A stretch of 64,000 bases of DNA, from NCBI RefSeq assembly GCF_016598535.1, contig NZ_CP066779.1, positions 3,529,198 through 3,593,197 on the forward strand. The letters run 5' to 3'. This DNA is from Rhodococcus sp. P-2 (lineage in GTDB: Bacteria > Actinomycetota > Actinomycetes > Mycobacteriales > Mycobacteriaceae). The notes beneath the pieces are model-generated. The model was not told where the DNA came from. It did no database searches and was given only the letters and a program-made list of their open reading frames with translations. Positions 9,031 to 19,960 of this stretch are shown piece after piece. Position numbers and translations under genes: made by a program. Within the stretch, counting starts at the first letter, position 1. Each line of letters opens with the position of its first letter.

Positions 9031-10443
9031 GTGACGGCCAGAATCTTCGCAGCGGTCGACATAGGGGCTTCGAGTGGTCGAGTGATCGCCGGCGTGATCG
9101 ACGCAGGCACTACTACACTGCACGTCGTTCATCGTTTCGCCAACGGCGCGAGCGCGGTGGACGGGCACCTACGCTGGAGCCTCACTGATCTCTACGGTGA
9201 GGTGCTCGCCGGTCTGCGCGCTCTCGCTGCATCCTTTCCGAGCGTCGAGTCGATCGGAATCGACACCTGGGCTGTCGACTACGGCCTACTCGACGCGAAC
9301 GGAAACTTGCTGTCCGAACCGATTTCTTACCGCGACAACCGAACTGACGCCGTAATCGACGATGTGCACGCACGCGTCGATCCGCAGGCGATGTACACCG
9401 TCAACGGGTTGCAGTTCCTACCGTTCAACACCGTCTACCAACTTGCCGCCGAACAGCGATCGCCCGACTGGGGGCGAACAGCACATATCGTGCTCATACC
9501 CGACTTGTTGGCGTACTGGCTCACCGGAGAACTTCGTACCGAATCGACGAACGCGTCGACAACCGGTCTACTCGACGTGCACACCGGCCGGTGGGCAACG
9601 GAGTTGTTCGAGAATCTCGGTATTTCAGAGAAGCTTTTCCCGACACTCGACCAACCAGGTTCGCAACGAGGCACGATTCGGCCCGAAGTTGTTCGGTTCA
9701 CCGGACTTTCACCGTCCACGGTCGTGACGACCGTCGGCTCGCACGACACTGCATCCGCAGTGGTCGCGGTTCCCGCCTCCGGCACGCGATTCGCGTATAT
9801 TTCGAGCGGCACCTGGTCGTTGGCTGGTCTCGAACTCGCACGCCCGGTAGTCACCGAAGACGCACGCCGCGCTAATTTCACGAACGAACGAGGCGTGGAC
9901 GGGCGAACGCGATTCCTGCGCAACGTCGGCGGGCTGTGGCTGCTTCAGGAGTCCCTACGATCGTGGGCTCGAGAGGGTAGGCAGTTGGAGCTGCACCAAC
10001 TGCTCGAGGAAGCGAGAGGGGTGGGTCCGTCAACGAAACGAATCGACGTCGACGACGTGAAGTTCATCGCGCCGGGCGACATGCCTGCACGGATCAGCGA
10101 CGCCGCGGGGCTGTCGACGTCGCCAACGCCGGCCGAGGTGACCCGCTGCATTCTCGACTCACTGGCGAGTGCCTACCGCCACACTGTGCACACAGCCGGA
10201 GAACTCGCCGGAGCGAAAGTCGAAACGCTTGCAATCGTCGGCGGGGGCTCGCAGAATTCGCTGCTCTGCCAGCTCACCGCCGACGAATCGGGTCTCCCTG
10301 TCACTGCTGGGCCCGTCGAGGCAACGGCGCTGGGAAACATCTTGGTCCAAGCTCGTTCTCGCGGAGCAGCACCGTCGTCGCTGGAGGAGATTCGTCAGAC
10401 GATCGCACACACCCACCGAATCCGACACTACGAGCCGCAATAG
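9031..10443 (+). CDS. rhaB: rhamnulokinase
   Basis: FGGY-family sugar kinase, about 470 residues. Visible motifs: phosphate-1 loop DIGASSGRVIAG at the N-terminus, GSHDTASAV and SSGTWSLAGLE in the centre and IVGGGSQNSLLCQLTAD near the C-terminus. Phosphorylates L-rhamnulose at O1 using ATP, feeding the aldolase encoded just upstream. GTG 9031 is four bases after the preceding stop, so translation is probably coupled. With rhaI and the fusion it completes conversion of rhamnose to DHAP and lactate; no rhamnose transporter is in the window. Confidence 0.88.
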   Translation: MTARIFAAVDIGASSGRVIAGVIDAGTTTLHVVHRFANGASAVDGHLRWSLTDLYGEVLAGLRALAASFPSVESIGIDTWAVDYGLLDANGNLLSEPISYRDNRTDAVIDDVHARVDPQAMYTVNGLQFLPFNTVYQLAAEQRSPDWGRTAHIVLIPDLLAYWLTGELRTESTNASTTGLLDVHTGRWATELFENLGISEKLFPTLDQPGSQRGTIRPEVVRFTGLSPSTVVTTVGSHDTASAVVAVPASGTRFAYISSGTWSLAGLELARPVVTEDARRANFTNERGVDGRTRFLRNVGGLWLLQESLRSWAREGRQLELHQLLEEARGVGPSTKRIDVDDVKFIAPGDMPARISDAAGLSTSPTPAEVTRCILDSLASAYRHTVHTAGELAGAKVETLAIVGGGSQNSLLCQLTADESGLPVTAGPVEATALGNILVQARSRGAAPSSLEEIRQTIAHTHRIRHYEPQ

Positions 10444-10604
10444 GTGATATCGCTGCACTGCCAGGGATATCGCGATCCTCCTTCTTCTTCGTCCAATGGT
10501 CACTGTCGGACCCCGGGACTACCGTCGTAGGCGGGGTTTGAAAAGCAGGGGTTTCGGCGAGTCGTCGGTAGGGCCCCATGCGCCCCCGGACCAGAGGAGC
10601 GGCG

Positions 10605-11903
10605 ATGTCGGACAATACTTTCGATCTGGAAATCCTGAGTGCCTGGACTACTTTCGAGACTCATCTCGCTCGTTACATCTCCGTGATGGAGGACGACGAC
10701 ACCCTCGTGGTGGAGTCGCATTACGACAGCATGGACGAACTGGCGGACGCACCCGCGTGCATCCAGTTCTTCGCGTGGAATCAGACCTCCGTGCGCTGTG
10801 AAGTTCCGTCGAACAGATTTCTGCATCCATTACGGATGCTCGAACCGGAAGACCATTCGGCACTGCTCGACATGGGGTTCAACGCTCCCGATCTGTGCGA
10901 GCACGAGCCCGAGGGCAACGGGTCCATGTCCTTCTACATCGACGTCGACCGCGCTCGTCCCGAGGAACTGGTGACAAAGGTGCTCCGCGTCTTCCGCGAG
11001 ATGTGGAGCATTGCGCACCCGTCGTTCCTGCGTGCCAGCACCAGTGGGCGCGAGTCGACGCCGGCGTTCGCCACGACGCCGTCTCACGCTCCCTCGGGTT
11101 CGGGCGACATGCTGCGGATCCTGGTCGACGGGGCCGTCGAACGCCTTCTCGGTCATCCGCCCAAGCGTGACGACGACGGCGACATCCCACTGGTCCGCGG
11201 TGAGCAGGTCACTTACGTTCGGGTCCTCGAGGACGACGAGTACGTGGAAGTGTTCTCGCGGGTCGTGCATTCGGTGGAGAACCTCGAGAACGCTGCTGTT
11301 GTTCTTGCCCAGCTCAATCGGCAGTGGCCGACCATCAAACTCATTCTCGTCGAGCAGAGTGTGCTGGGCGTGGTCCGCGTGGACGGCGCACCCTTCGTCG
11401 CCGAGCACCTGCTGCGGGCTCTGCGCTCGTTCGCCGAATTGGCCGAAGCATCGGACGAACTCGCCGAAGAACTGGGCGGGCAACCCATTCGCGCTACCGG
11501 AGACACCGCCTTCAACGACGGGATGGCCTCCGAGCACGAAGATCCCGGTGCCGAATACGAGTCACACGAGTGCCACGAATTTCCTCCGGCACTCATGGCG
11601 CTCCTCGAACTCGACGCCGACGGAACGGGCGAGCTCAGCGCCGAAGAGGTTGCCGTGATCTGTGAGCACGACCGCGACACCATTCTCGACTACCTGCGGA
11701 TCAGCCAGGAGCAGGAGACGGCCTGGCACGAGGCGTTGACCGAGTCCATCCGGCGCAAGGACGACGACACCGACCTGTGCGCGGGCGAAAAGCGCGCGTG
11801 GACGCACGCGATCCGCAATCTCAGGCGCGGACTGCGCGTCGTCGTACTGCCCGCCAAGGATGCAGCGCCGACCCAGCTCGGCCTCTTCGACGATCAGGCC
11901 TGA
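10605..11903 (+). CDS. hypothetical protein with YbjN/CesT-like chaperone domains
   Basis: 432-residue acidic soluble protein without signal or membrane segments. The central part, from VRVLEDDEYVEVFSRVV to LLRALRSFAELAE, looks like a YbjN/type III chaperone-like (TY-Chap) alpha/beta domain, and residues 1-110 may hold a divergent second copy. The C-terminal 130 residues (EHEDPGAEYESHECHEFPPALMA onward, broken here for length) are strongly acidic. ATG 10605 follows AGGAGCGG. It is convergent with the PBP gene, 24 bp between stops. No function is known to me; the domain call is from general resemblance and needs a profile search. Confidence 0.6.
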   Translation: MSDNTFDLEILSAWTTFETHLARYISVMEDDDTLVVESHYDSMDELADAPACIQFFAWNQTSVRCEVPSNRFLHPLRMLEPEDHSALLDMGFNAPDLCEHEPEGNGSMSFYIDVDRARPEELVTKVLRVFREMWSIAHPSFLRASTSGRESTPAFATTPSHAPSGSGDMLRILVDGAVERLLGHPPKRDDDGDIPLVRGEQVTYVRVLEDDEYVEVFSRVVHSVENLENAAVVLAQLNRQWPTIKLILVEQSVLGVVRVDGAPFVAEHLLRALRSFAELAEASDELAEELGGQPIRATGDTAFNDGMASEHEDPGAEYESHECHEFPPALMALLELDADGTGELSAEEVAVICEHDRDTILDYLRISQEQETAWHEALTESIRRKDDDTDLCAGEKRAWTHAIRNLRRGLRVVVLPAKDAAPTQLGLFDDQA

Positions 11904-11927
11904 GGGCCGGAAATCGGGCGCTGCCTG

Positions 11928-14117
11928 TCAGCCCGGTAGTGGGATGACGATGCCAGGCAGGATCTCGATCTGACGCGGCAACTGGGGGAGCGGCGGCACT
12001 TCGATCGGCGGCAAGCCAGGCACCTCGATGGGCGCTGGGGGAGCGGCCGCGCCCGTTGTGGGCGTACCCGTCCCGTCCCCCGAGGTCACGCCGGAGTTCG
12101 CGGGAACGCCGGCCTGCCCGCCGATGGGGTCGGGCCACGGGAAGCTCTCCCAGTCGGATCCCTTCAGCGCGCCGTCCATCGTGCTCTTCCAGATGTCGGC
12201 AGGCACTCCGGAGCCGTAGATCAAGCCGCCGTAGGAGTTGGTGATGGCCTGCGCGTCGGAAGTTCCGATCCAGACCGCGGTGGACAGCGACGGCGTGTAA
12301 CCGACCATCCACGCGTCCTTGTTCTGCCCGGTGTCTCCCAGCTGCGCGGTGCCGGTCTTGGCAGCGGACGGGCGTCCACCGGCAAGCGCGTGACCGTTCG
12401 AGTACGACGCGATCGGCAGCATCGCCTGCGTGACGTTGTCCGCGACGGCCGCATCAAGACGACGCTCACCAGGCGAGACCGGACGATCGAGCAGGACTTC
12501 ACCTTCGGCCGTCACGACCTTCTGGATGAAGTGCGGCTGCTGGTACACGCCGGAGTTAGCGAGTGTCGCGTACGCGGAGGCCATGTCGATAACGCGAGAC
12601 TGATACTGGCCGAGCACGATTCCGTTCTCCGGCGGGCCACCCTCCTGGGTGAGCGTCGGGTAGTCGAGCCCTGGAATGTGTTCGGGGATTCCGGCCAGGT
12701 GGGCGGCGTCGGCAATCTTCTGGGGACCGTTCTCCATCGACAGCATCAACCGGTAGAAGCTGGTGTTCAGCGAGCGCTTGAGTGCCTCGGCGATGGTGCA
12801 TCGACCACAGGATTCGCCGCCGACGTTTCCGATCGTCACACCGTTGATCGTGAGCGGTGAACTGTCGAACCGCGCGGACAGCGGAATATCTTCCATCAAT
12901 GCTGCGACCAGGCCGAAGACCTTGAACGCTGAACCGGTCTGCAGCGGCGCCTGGGCATAGTCGAAGCCGGCTCCGTCGTCACCGCCGTAATAGGCGTCGA
13001 CGCCACCGGTCTTGGGGTCGATGGACACTACTGCGGTCCGCAGGTCTTCCGGCTCGCCCTCGAGATTCCGCTTGACGGCGTTCAGCGCAGCTTCCTGCGC
13101 GACCGGGTCGATGGTTGTCGTGATCTGCAGACCAGCGGTGTTCAGCGTCTGATCGCTGATCCCGGCCTCGGCCAGTTCCTTGAGCACCTGGGTCTTGATG
13201 TGGCCTTCGGGTCCGGGCGCCTGGTTCAGATCGGTCGGCCGATTGGCGGGGGCGACAGCCGGGAACTGCATGGCGTCGCGATCCGTCTTGGTCAGGCTGC
13301 CCAGATCCACCATGCCGTTGAGAACGTAATCCCAGCGCGCTTGCAGCGCGGACAGATTGGTCTCGGGGTCCAGGAACGACGGGCTCTGGATGACGGATGC
13401 GAGAACTGCGCCTTCCTCGACGCTCAGCTCACTGACCGGCTTGTCGAAGTACGCGTTCGACGCGGCGGCGATGCCGTACGCACCGCGACCGAAGTAGATG
13501 GTGTTGAGATACGCGGCAAGAATGTCGTCCTTGGACCACTCGCGCGCCATCTTGGCGGAGATGACAAGCTCACGCAGCTTCCGGTCGATACTGCGCTTGT
13601 CGCCGACCAAGACGTTCTTCACGTATTGCTGAGTGATCGTCGAGCCACCGCCGGCGCTTTCCTTGCCCATCACGTTGTCGCGGGCAGCGCGAGCAAATCC
13701 GGAGATCGAGAATCCGGGGTTGGTGTAGAAGTTACGATCCTCCGCCGAGAGCACCGAATCGCGGACGTGAATCGGGATGGCCGACAACGCGACCTCGGTC
13801 CGGTTTCCCTCTGGCGGCACCACTTTCCCGAGCACGGTCGTACCGTCGGCCATGTAGATGGTGGACACCTGATTGGTCTGCATGTCCGAGGGGCGCGGGA
13901 CGTCGGTCCGGCTGTACGCGACAGCAAAAACCGACGCAGGCACGATGATCATCAGGAGCACGAGAACGTAGATGGTCCGCCGGACGTACCGCCACTTGGA
14001 GCGCTGCTTCTTCGCCGGCTTGGCCGACTTGCTCGACCGAGGCGAATTAGCCGACTTGCCCGATCGAGCCGACGACTGATCGCCACCCGTCGCACTCGAT
14101 CTGTTCGATGGACTCAC
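11928..14117 (-). CDS. ponA: bifunctional class A penicillin-binding protein (PonA1-like)
   Basis: 729-residue peptidoglycan glycosyltransferase/transpeptidase. A Ser/Lys-rich cytoplasmic tail precedes one membrane helix (about 48-69). The GT51 domain shows EDRNFY (Glu126 as general acid) and GGGSTITQQ near 157-164. The transpeptidase has GSAFK (active-site Ser), SLN and KTG motifs. The C-terminus is Pro-rich (IEVPGLPPIEVPPLPQLP) and lacks PASTA domains, as in mycobacterial PonA1 rather than PonA2. GTG 14117 is preceded by GGGAG at good spacing. Monocistronic as far as can be seen; polymerises and cross-links cell wall outside the membrane. Confidence 0.92.
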   Translation of the reverse strand: MSPSNRSSATGGDQSSARSGKSANSPRSSKSAKPAKKQRSKWRYVRRTIYVLVLLMIIVPASVFAVAYSRTDVPRPSDMQTNQVSTIYMADGTTVLGKVVPPEGNRTEVALSAIPIHVRDSVLSAEDRNFYTNPGFSISGFARAARDNVMGKESAGGGSTITQQYVKNVLVGDKRSIDRKLRELVISAKMAREWSKDDILAAYLNTIYFGRGAYGIAAASNAYFDKPVSELSVEEGAVLASVIQSPSFLDPETNLSALQARWDYVLNGMVDLGSLTKTDRDAMQFPAVAPANRPTDLNQAPGPEGHIKTQVLKELAEAGISDQTLNTAGLQITTTIDPVAQEAALNAVKRNLEGEPEDLRTAVVSIDPKTGGVDAYYGGDDGAGFDYAQAPLQTGSAFKVFGLVAALMEDIPLSARFDSSPLTINGVTIGNVGGESCGRCTIAEALKRSLNTSFYRLMLSMENGPQKIADAAHLAGIPEHIPGLDYPTLTQEGGPPENGIVLGQYQSRVIDMASAYATLANSGVYQQPHFIQKVVTAEGEVLLDRPVSPGERRLDAAVADNVTQAMLPIASYSNGHALAGGRPSAAKTGTAQLGDTGQNKDAWMVGYTPSLSTAVWIGTSDAQAITNSYGGLIYGSGVPADIWKSTMDGALKGSDWESFPWPDPIGGQAGVPANSGVTSGDGTGTPTTGAAAPPAPIEVPGLPPIEVPPLPQLPRQIEILPGIVIPLPG

Positions 14118-14229
14118 TCAACACTCCCGGTCGTGGATCCGGACTTACCGGCACCATTCCACCAGGGTGATATCTCGATCAGATAACTCCCGGCAACTGC
14201 GATACCGAAATGTCACCCTACCGGGCTGG

Positions 14230-14439
14230 CTACTCGCGACGTTCTGCTCGGACCGCGTTCCGATATCCGCGGAACGCCAGCCCGAGAGCGACGACGCAAC
14301 CGAGCAGCACCAAAGACGGCATAACGCCGGGGTCACCCTTGACTATCGCAACCACAGCGCCGATCAACGCCATGAGGGCGAAGACCGAGATGAAGCCGGC
14401 AATCAGCTCCATGCGCTGGGCGCGCGAAGCCCGCCTCAT
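14230..14439 (-). CDS. small two-helix membrane protein
   Basis: Up to 69 residues: a basic start, then two hydrophobic helices (IAGFISVFALMALIGAVVAIV and VMPSLVLLGCVVALGLAF, given in part) joined by a short KGDPG turn and a basic tail. It follows the sugar permease gene by 19 bp on the same strand, so it may be the last gene of the transporter operon. ATG 14439 is taken; ATG 14412 would give 60 residues. Function unknown. Confidence 0.6.
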   Translation of the reverse strand: MRRASRAQRMELIAGFISVFALMALIGAVVAIVKGDPGVMPSLVLLGCVVALGLAFRGYRNAVRAERRE

Positions 14440-14458
14440 CGAAACCGTGCGGCCCGCA

Positions 14459-15295
14459 TCACGACTTGACGCCGCCTGCGGTCAGACCGGCGATGATGCG
14501 TCGCTGGAAGATGAGAACCATGATGACCAACGGGACCATCACCAGGGTTCCGCCGGCCATGATCGAGGTGTACGGCGTGACGAATGGGTCGGTTCCGGAG
14601 AACTTGGCCATCGCCACCGTGACGGGCGCGGTCTTGTCACTCGAGAGTTGCAGCGAGAGCAGGTACTCGTTGACCGTCGCGATGAAGGCCAGGATCGCGG
14701 TGGTGAACAGCGCCGGCGCGGCGAGCGGCAGCATGATCAGGCGGAAGGCCTGGCCACGGGTGGCGCCGTCGATACGCGCCGCTTCTTCGAGCTCCCACGG
14801 AAGTTCGGAGAAGAACGACGTCAGCGTGTAGACCGTCAGCGGCAGCACGAACGAGATGTTCGGGATGATCAGCGCTTTGTAGCTGCCGATCCAGCCGATG
14901 TCGGTGAACAACTGGAACAGCGGAGTCACGAGGGCGACGACCGGAAACATGGACGCGCCGAGGATGATTCCGGTGACGAAGTATTTGCCACGGAAATCGA
15001 AACGCGAGAGCGCGTACGCCGTGAACACACCGATGACCAAGGCGATCAGCGTGGTCGCACCCGCGATGATGAGGCTGTTCATCAGTGCCCGGGTGAAGTT
15101 CACCTTGGCATCGGGATCGAGCGCCGCCGTGAAGTTGGACAGCGTGAGATTGGTGGGCCACAGCGACGTCGAGAACGTGTCCGCCGGGTCGCGCAGCGCC
15201 GTCACGATCATCCAGTAGCAAGGAGCGAGTCCCCACACGATGATCAGTACGACGCCGATGTAGGTGCCGATCTTGCCGCGTAGTGCCTTGTTCAT
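14459..15295 (-). CDS. carbohydrate ABC transporter permease (MalG/SugB type)
   Basis: 278 residues with six predicted membrane helices and the EAA loop around ELEEAARIDGATRGQAFRLIMLPLAAP that contacts the ATPase. Belongs to the MalG branch of sugar importers. Its ATG at 15295 overlaps the stop of the partner permease (ATGA), so the pair is translationally coupled. With the upstream permease, lipoprotein and ATPase it forms a complete CUT1 importer; by resemblance a trehalose/maltose-type (LpqY-SugABC-like) system, but substrate is inferred. Confidence 0.9.
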   Translation of the reverse strand: MNKALRGKIGTYIGVVLIIVWGLAPCYWMIVTALRDPADTFSTSLWPTNLTLSNFTAALDPDAKVNFTRALMNSLIIAGATTLIALVIGVFTAYALSRFDFRGKYFVTGIILGASMFPVVALVTPLFQLFTDIGWIGSYKALIIPNISFVLPLTVYTLTSFFSELPWELEEAARIDGATRGQAFRLIMLPLAAPALFTTAILAFIATVNEYLLSLQLSSDKTAPVTVAMAKFSGTDPFVTPYTSIMAGGTLVMVPLVIMVLIFQRRIIAGLTAGGVKS

Positions 15296-16467
15296 ACCGG
15301 CTCCCCCTTCCGCTGCTTTTCCTGCGTGCTGACCGCATTGGCTCCGAGGAATCGGACCAGGATGAAGGCCACAGCGAAGATGATGAGGAACGTGATGGTG
15401 GACAGTGCCGACGCCGAATTGGCGCCGACGCGCATCTGATCGACCACCAGAACCGAGATGGTGGAGGTGGCCGGATTGGATCCCATCATGATCGCGGGCA
15501 GGTCGTACATGCGCAGCGCGTCCATCGTGCGGAAGAGCACCGCCACCATGAGTGCGGGCTTGACCAGTGGAAGCGTGATCATGCGGAACCGCTGCCACGC
15601 CGTCGCACCGTCGACCTTGGCGGCCTCGTAGACGTCGGCGGGAATCATCTGCAGACCCGCGAGTATCAGCAACGCCATGAACGGCGCCGTCTTCCAGACG
15701 TCGGCGACGACGATCGCGAATCGCGCCGGCCAGGGATCGGCCGTCCACAGGATGTTGGTGCCGAGGATCTTGTTGGCGATGCCGTCGTTGGCGAAGATGA
15801 AGAACCACAGCTTCGCGGTGACCGCCGTGGGGATGGCCCAGGGAATCAGCACGGAAGCGCGGAGCAAGCCGCGTCCGCGGAACGTCTTGGCCATGATCAG
15901 CGCCATCGACAGACCGATCACCGTCTCGAGCAGGACGGTGACGACGGTGAAGCCGAACGTGTTTCCGATCGACTGCCAGAACTGCGATCCGAGTGTGCCG
16001 GGCGGGCAGGGAATCGAACCGTTGGCGGTGTTGCAGGACTCGGTGATCCAGTTCTTGTAGTTGTCGAACCACGTGAACTGACCGGTGACGAACATGCCGG
16101 TCTCGGGATCGAGTTTCTTGCCGTCGCTGTGCATCGACATCCAGATCGCTCGTCCGAGCGGATACAGAATGATGACGGCGAGAACGATCAGCGACGGTGC
16201 GACGAACGCCCACACCGGAACTCGTCGACGCTTCTTCGGCTTGTCGGCCGACGCAGGCGGGGGCGAGGTCGGTGGGGGTGGAGTAGCTGCAAGGTCAGGC
16301 AGAACCTTGGTCAGGGATGTCCCTGCTGCCTCGGATGCCGACGGCTCTTCTAGCGGTTCCGGTGCACGGTGTCTCCCACCAACGCCCGAACGGTCGGGAC
16401 CGGTTGAACCGGCCCCGACCGTGGGGTTGGTAGGCACAGCCGCGGAAGGATCCTGCGGTTCTGCCAT
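15292..16467 (-). CDS. carbohydrate ABC transporter permease (MalF/SugA type)
   Basis: 391 residues; an unusually long, Pro/Ala-rich cytoplasmic N-terminus of about 85 residues (includes PPPPTSPPPASADKPKKRR) precedes six or more helices. An extracytoplasmic loop contains CNTANGSIPCPPG with two cysteines that could form a disulfide. EAA motif near YEAAKVDGATAWQRFRMITLPLVKP. ATG 16467 has AGGAG upstream. Pairs with the MalG-type permease through a 4-bp overlap and follows the binding-protein gene by 20 bp. Confidence 0.9.
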   Translation of the reverse strand: MAEPQDPSAAVPTNPTVGAGSTGPDRSGVGGRHRAPEPLEEPSASEAAGTSLTKVLPDLAATPPPPTSPPPASADKPKKRRRVPVWAFVAPSLIVLAVIILYPLGRAIWMSMHSDGKKLDPETGMFVTGQFTWFDNYKNWITESCNTANGSIPCPPGTLGSQFWQSIGNTFGFTVVTVLLETVIGLSMALIMAKTFRGRGLLRASVLIPWAIPTAVTAKLWFFIFANDGIANKILGTNILWTADPWPARFAIVVADVWKTAPFMALLILAGLQMIPADVYEAAKVDGATAWQRFRMITLPLVKPALMVAVLFRTMDALRMYDLPAIMMGSNPATSTISVLVVDQMRVGANSASALSTITFLIIFAVAFILVRFLGANAVSTQEKQRKGEPV

Positions 16468-16487
16468 TGCTTATTGCTCCTGGTAGA

Positions 16488-17777
16488 TCAGTTACCGGCG
16501 GTTTCGATGCCGGCCTTGGTGTCCGCCAAGGCCTGCTCGACGGTCTTCTCGCCGCGAATAGCAGCGTAGGTGTTGTCGGAGATCGACTTCGACACCTGCG
16601 TGTAGTACGGCGTGACGGGGCGCGGCTGAGCGGTAGCGAGTGCTTCCTTCAGGGTCGCGAAGTACGGGAACTGAGCGAGCACTGCCGGGTCGTCGTAGAC
16701 AGCCGCGAGGACGGGGGCGCCGCCGACCTCGGTGAAGTACGTCTGCGACTTCTTGGTCTGCATGAACTCGAGGAAGTCACGAGCCGTGGCCGGTGCGTCC
16801 GAGTACGCGCTGATGCCGACGTTGTAGCCGCCGACCGTCGAAGCGCCCGGTCCGTCGACACCCGGAAGGACGGTGTAGCCGTACTTGCCGGCAACCGAGG
16901 TCTTCTCACCGTCGACCGAGAAGCCGGACCACGTGCGCATGAAGAGTGCCTTGCCGTCACCGAACGCGGTCTGCGACTCGCCCTCGGAGTAGGTCAGTGC
17001 TTCCTGCGGGATGGTGTTGTCGGCGAAGTTGTCGACGATCGACTGGACGCCTGCCTTCGTCTTGTCGTCGATGGCCGGGGTGAGTCCGTCCGGGCCGACC
17101 CACGGGCCGTCGAAAGCGTTGGTGATCTCGGTGGTGTTGACCGTCAGGCCCTCGTAGTTCTTGAACTGACCGATGTAGCAGGAGATGCCGGCTTCGACAG
17201 CCTTCGGGCAGTTTTCCTTGAGCTCGGCCCACGTGGTGGGAGCCTTCTCGACGAGGTCCTTGCGGTAGTACAGGAACGCGGCGTTGGTGTTCTTCGGCGC
17301 TGCGTAGAGCTTGCCGTTGTAGGTGCCCGAAGCGACGGTCGACGGCAGGAGGCCGGACTCGTCGATCGCGAGGTCACCCTCGAGCGGCAGCAGCCAGCCG
17401 TTTGCGGCGAACTGAGCGGTGTTGACGACGTCGACGCCGATGAGGTCGTACTCGTCGCTCTTGGCCTGCATGCGCTGGGTGATGTCGTCGACCTGCGCGT
17501 TGGCTTCCTTGGCCAGCGGCTTGAGCGTGACCTTCTCGTCCGGATGCTCCGCATTCCAGTCGGTGATGATGTTTTCGAGCGCCTCGTTCAGGGCATCCTG
17601 CCCCTCGACGATCGTGATGGGTCCGCGGCCTTCGCTCGAGGACGATCCCCCGGATGCGGCCGTGGTGCTGGTTCCGCTGTCCTTGTCCGAATCGGACGAG
17701 CAGCCTGCCAGTACCAGCATGGACGCTGCCGTGGCTGCAATTGCAGCGCGGCGCATCGCCTTCGAGTTCAGAACCAT
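16488..17777 (-). CDS. sugar ABC transporter substrate-binding lipoprotein
   Basis: 429 residues: signal peptide with lipobox LAGC (Cys26), a Ser/Thr-rich linker, then an extracellular solute-binding protein family 1 fold (NTNAAFLYYRKDLVEKAPTTW; KTSVAGKYGYTVLPG). Tethered outside the membrane, it delivers sugar to the two permeases encoded downstream. ATG 17777 follows GGGGAG. It resembles LpqY/MalE-type proteins of actinobacteria; ligand not determined. The gap of 170 bp to the ATPase gene upstream may hold a second promoter. Confidence 0.88.
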   Translation of the reverse strand: MVLNSKAMRRAAIAATAASMLVLAGCSSDSDKDSGTSTTAASGGSSSSEGRGPITIVEGQDALNEALENIITDWNAEHPDEKVTLKPLAKEANAQVDDITQRMQAKSDEYDLIGVDVVNTAQFAANGWLLPLEGDLAIDESGLLPSTVASGTYNGKLYAAPKNTNAAFLYYRKDLVEKAPTTWAELKENCPKAVEAGISCYIGQFKNYEGLTVNTTEITNAFDGPWVGPDGLTPAIDDKTKAGVQSIVDNFADNTIPQEALTYSEGESQTAFGDGKALFMRTWSGFSVDGEKTSVAGKYGYTVLPGVDGPGASTVGGYNVGISAYSDAPATARDFLEFMQTKKSQTYFTEVGGAPVLAAVYDDPAVLAQFPYFATLKEALATAQPRPVTPYYTQVSKSISDNTYAAIRGEKTVEQALADTKAGIETAGN

Positions 17778-17947
17778 GGATTCGCTCCCCGTATGTGTAT
17801 GACAAATAGACGGTCACCGAGAGCCGGCTCACGGCATGCGCCATGGGTGCCGGCTCCCGGCATCGGCCCCTACTGTGGCACGAGACACCCGTACTTGTGG
17901 GTATTACGCCGAACCTGAATCGGTCATGTGTCGTTTGACAGGTCCAC

Positions 17948-19021
<1,074 letters not shown>

Positions 19022-19135
19022 GACGGGGTTGATCCCTTCTACCGGCAGGAACGTGCCGGACGATCCAAGTTGAGGGTGAGCGTGTGCGCTAGCAGCATAA
19101 ACGTCCGTGTCGGCGCGCGAGCGTAGTCTTTCACG

Positions 19136-19960
19136 GTGAGTTCGGAGAAGATGCTGACCCGCATCGGTGCGTTGCTTCGCCAAGCGGAGTCCACCGACAA
19201 TCCACACGAAGGTGAAGCCTTCATGGCCGCCGCGCAGCGGTTGGCCACCGGTTCCGCGATCGACCTGGCGGTCGCGCGTGCGCACACCGCGTCCTCGGAG
19301 AAACGTGCGACGCCCACTCAACGGCTCATCACCATCGGCGAACCGGGTAAGCGCGGGCTGCGAACGTACGCCCAGTTGTTCATCGCCATCGCCGCTGCAA
19401 ACGACGTGCAATGCGACATCGCGCAGACGTCGGCCGTCATCTACGCCTACGGCTTCGCCGGTGACATCGACGTGTGCGAAGCCCTGTACTCGAGCCTGCT
19501 CTTCCAGATGGTGCGTGACTCCGACGCGTACGTGCGTTCCGGGGCGTACCGCGGCGAAACGTCCGTGCGGACCGTCGTCGAAACTCGTGGACGACGACGC
19601 GTCAGCACGCAGGTCCGCAAGCCGGTGGCCGGAGTGACGGCGCGCCTGAACTTCCAGATGGCGTACGCGTCCCGCATCGGCGCTCGGTTGGCCGAGACGA
19701 AGCAGGAGACGGAGAAGGCGGCGATCGCAGAATCTGCCACGTCGTCTTCGGAAACTGCACTCGTGCTGCGTAACAAGGAAATCGAGCTGAAGGACTACTA
19801 CTCGTCCAACTCCAAAGCGCGTGGGACGTGGCGGGGCGGTGGCCGCGCGAGCGCCGGGCATTCCTCGCATGCTCGACGAGCGGGTGATCGGGCGGCGCGC
19901 TCCGCACGCCTGGGAAACCTTCCGGAGATCGGCGGGGTGCGCGGGCAGCTCGACTCGTGA
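19136..19960 (+). CDS. DUF2786 domain-containing protein
   Basis: 274 residues. N-terminal DUF2786 region (MLTRIGALLRQAESTDNPHEGEAFMAAAQ... pattern, quoted in part) followed by an alpha-rich core and a Gly/Arg-rich C-terminus. Family function is unknown; it is common next to the putative metallohydrolase in actinobacteria. GTG 19136 starts 114 bp from the divergent ATPase gene. Its stop overlaps the next start (GTGA), so the two are translated together. Confidence 0.8.
   Translation: MSSEKMLTRIGALLRQAESTDNPHEGEAFMAAAQRLATGSAIDLAVARAHTASSEKRATPTQRLITIGEPGKRGLRTYAQLFIAIAAANDVQCDIAQTSAVIYAYGFAGDIDVCEALYSSLLFQMVRDSDAYVRSGAYRGETSVRTVVETRGRRRVSTQVRKPVAGVTARLNFQMAYASRIGARLAETKQETEKAAIAESATSSSETALVLRNKEIELKDYYSSNSKARGTWRGGGRASAGHSSHARRAGDRAARSARLGNLPEIGGVRGQLDS

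Noticed and set aside
10444..10480. Repeated GATATCGC after rhaB as a terminator or operator
   Set aside because: The two copies are direct, not inverted, and no T-run follows.
17820..17870. GC-rich GCCGGCTC repeats between the sugar ATPase and lipoprotein genes as a terminator
   Set aside because: The copies are spaced too widely and pair poorly; no T-run.
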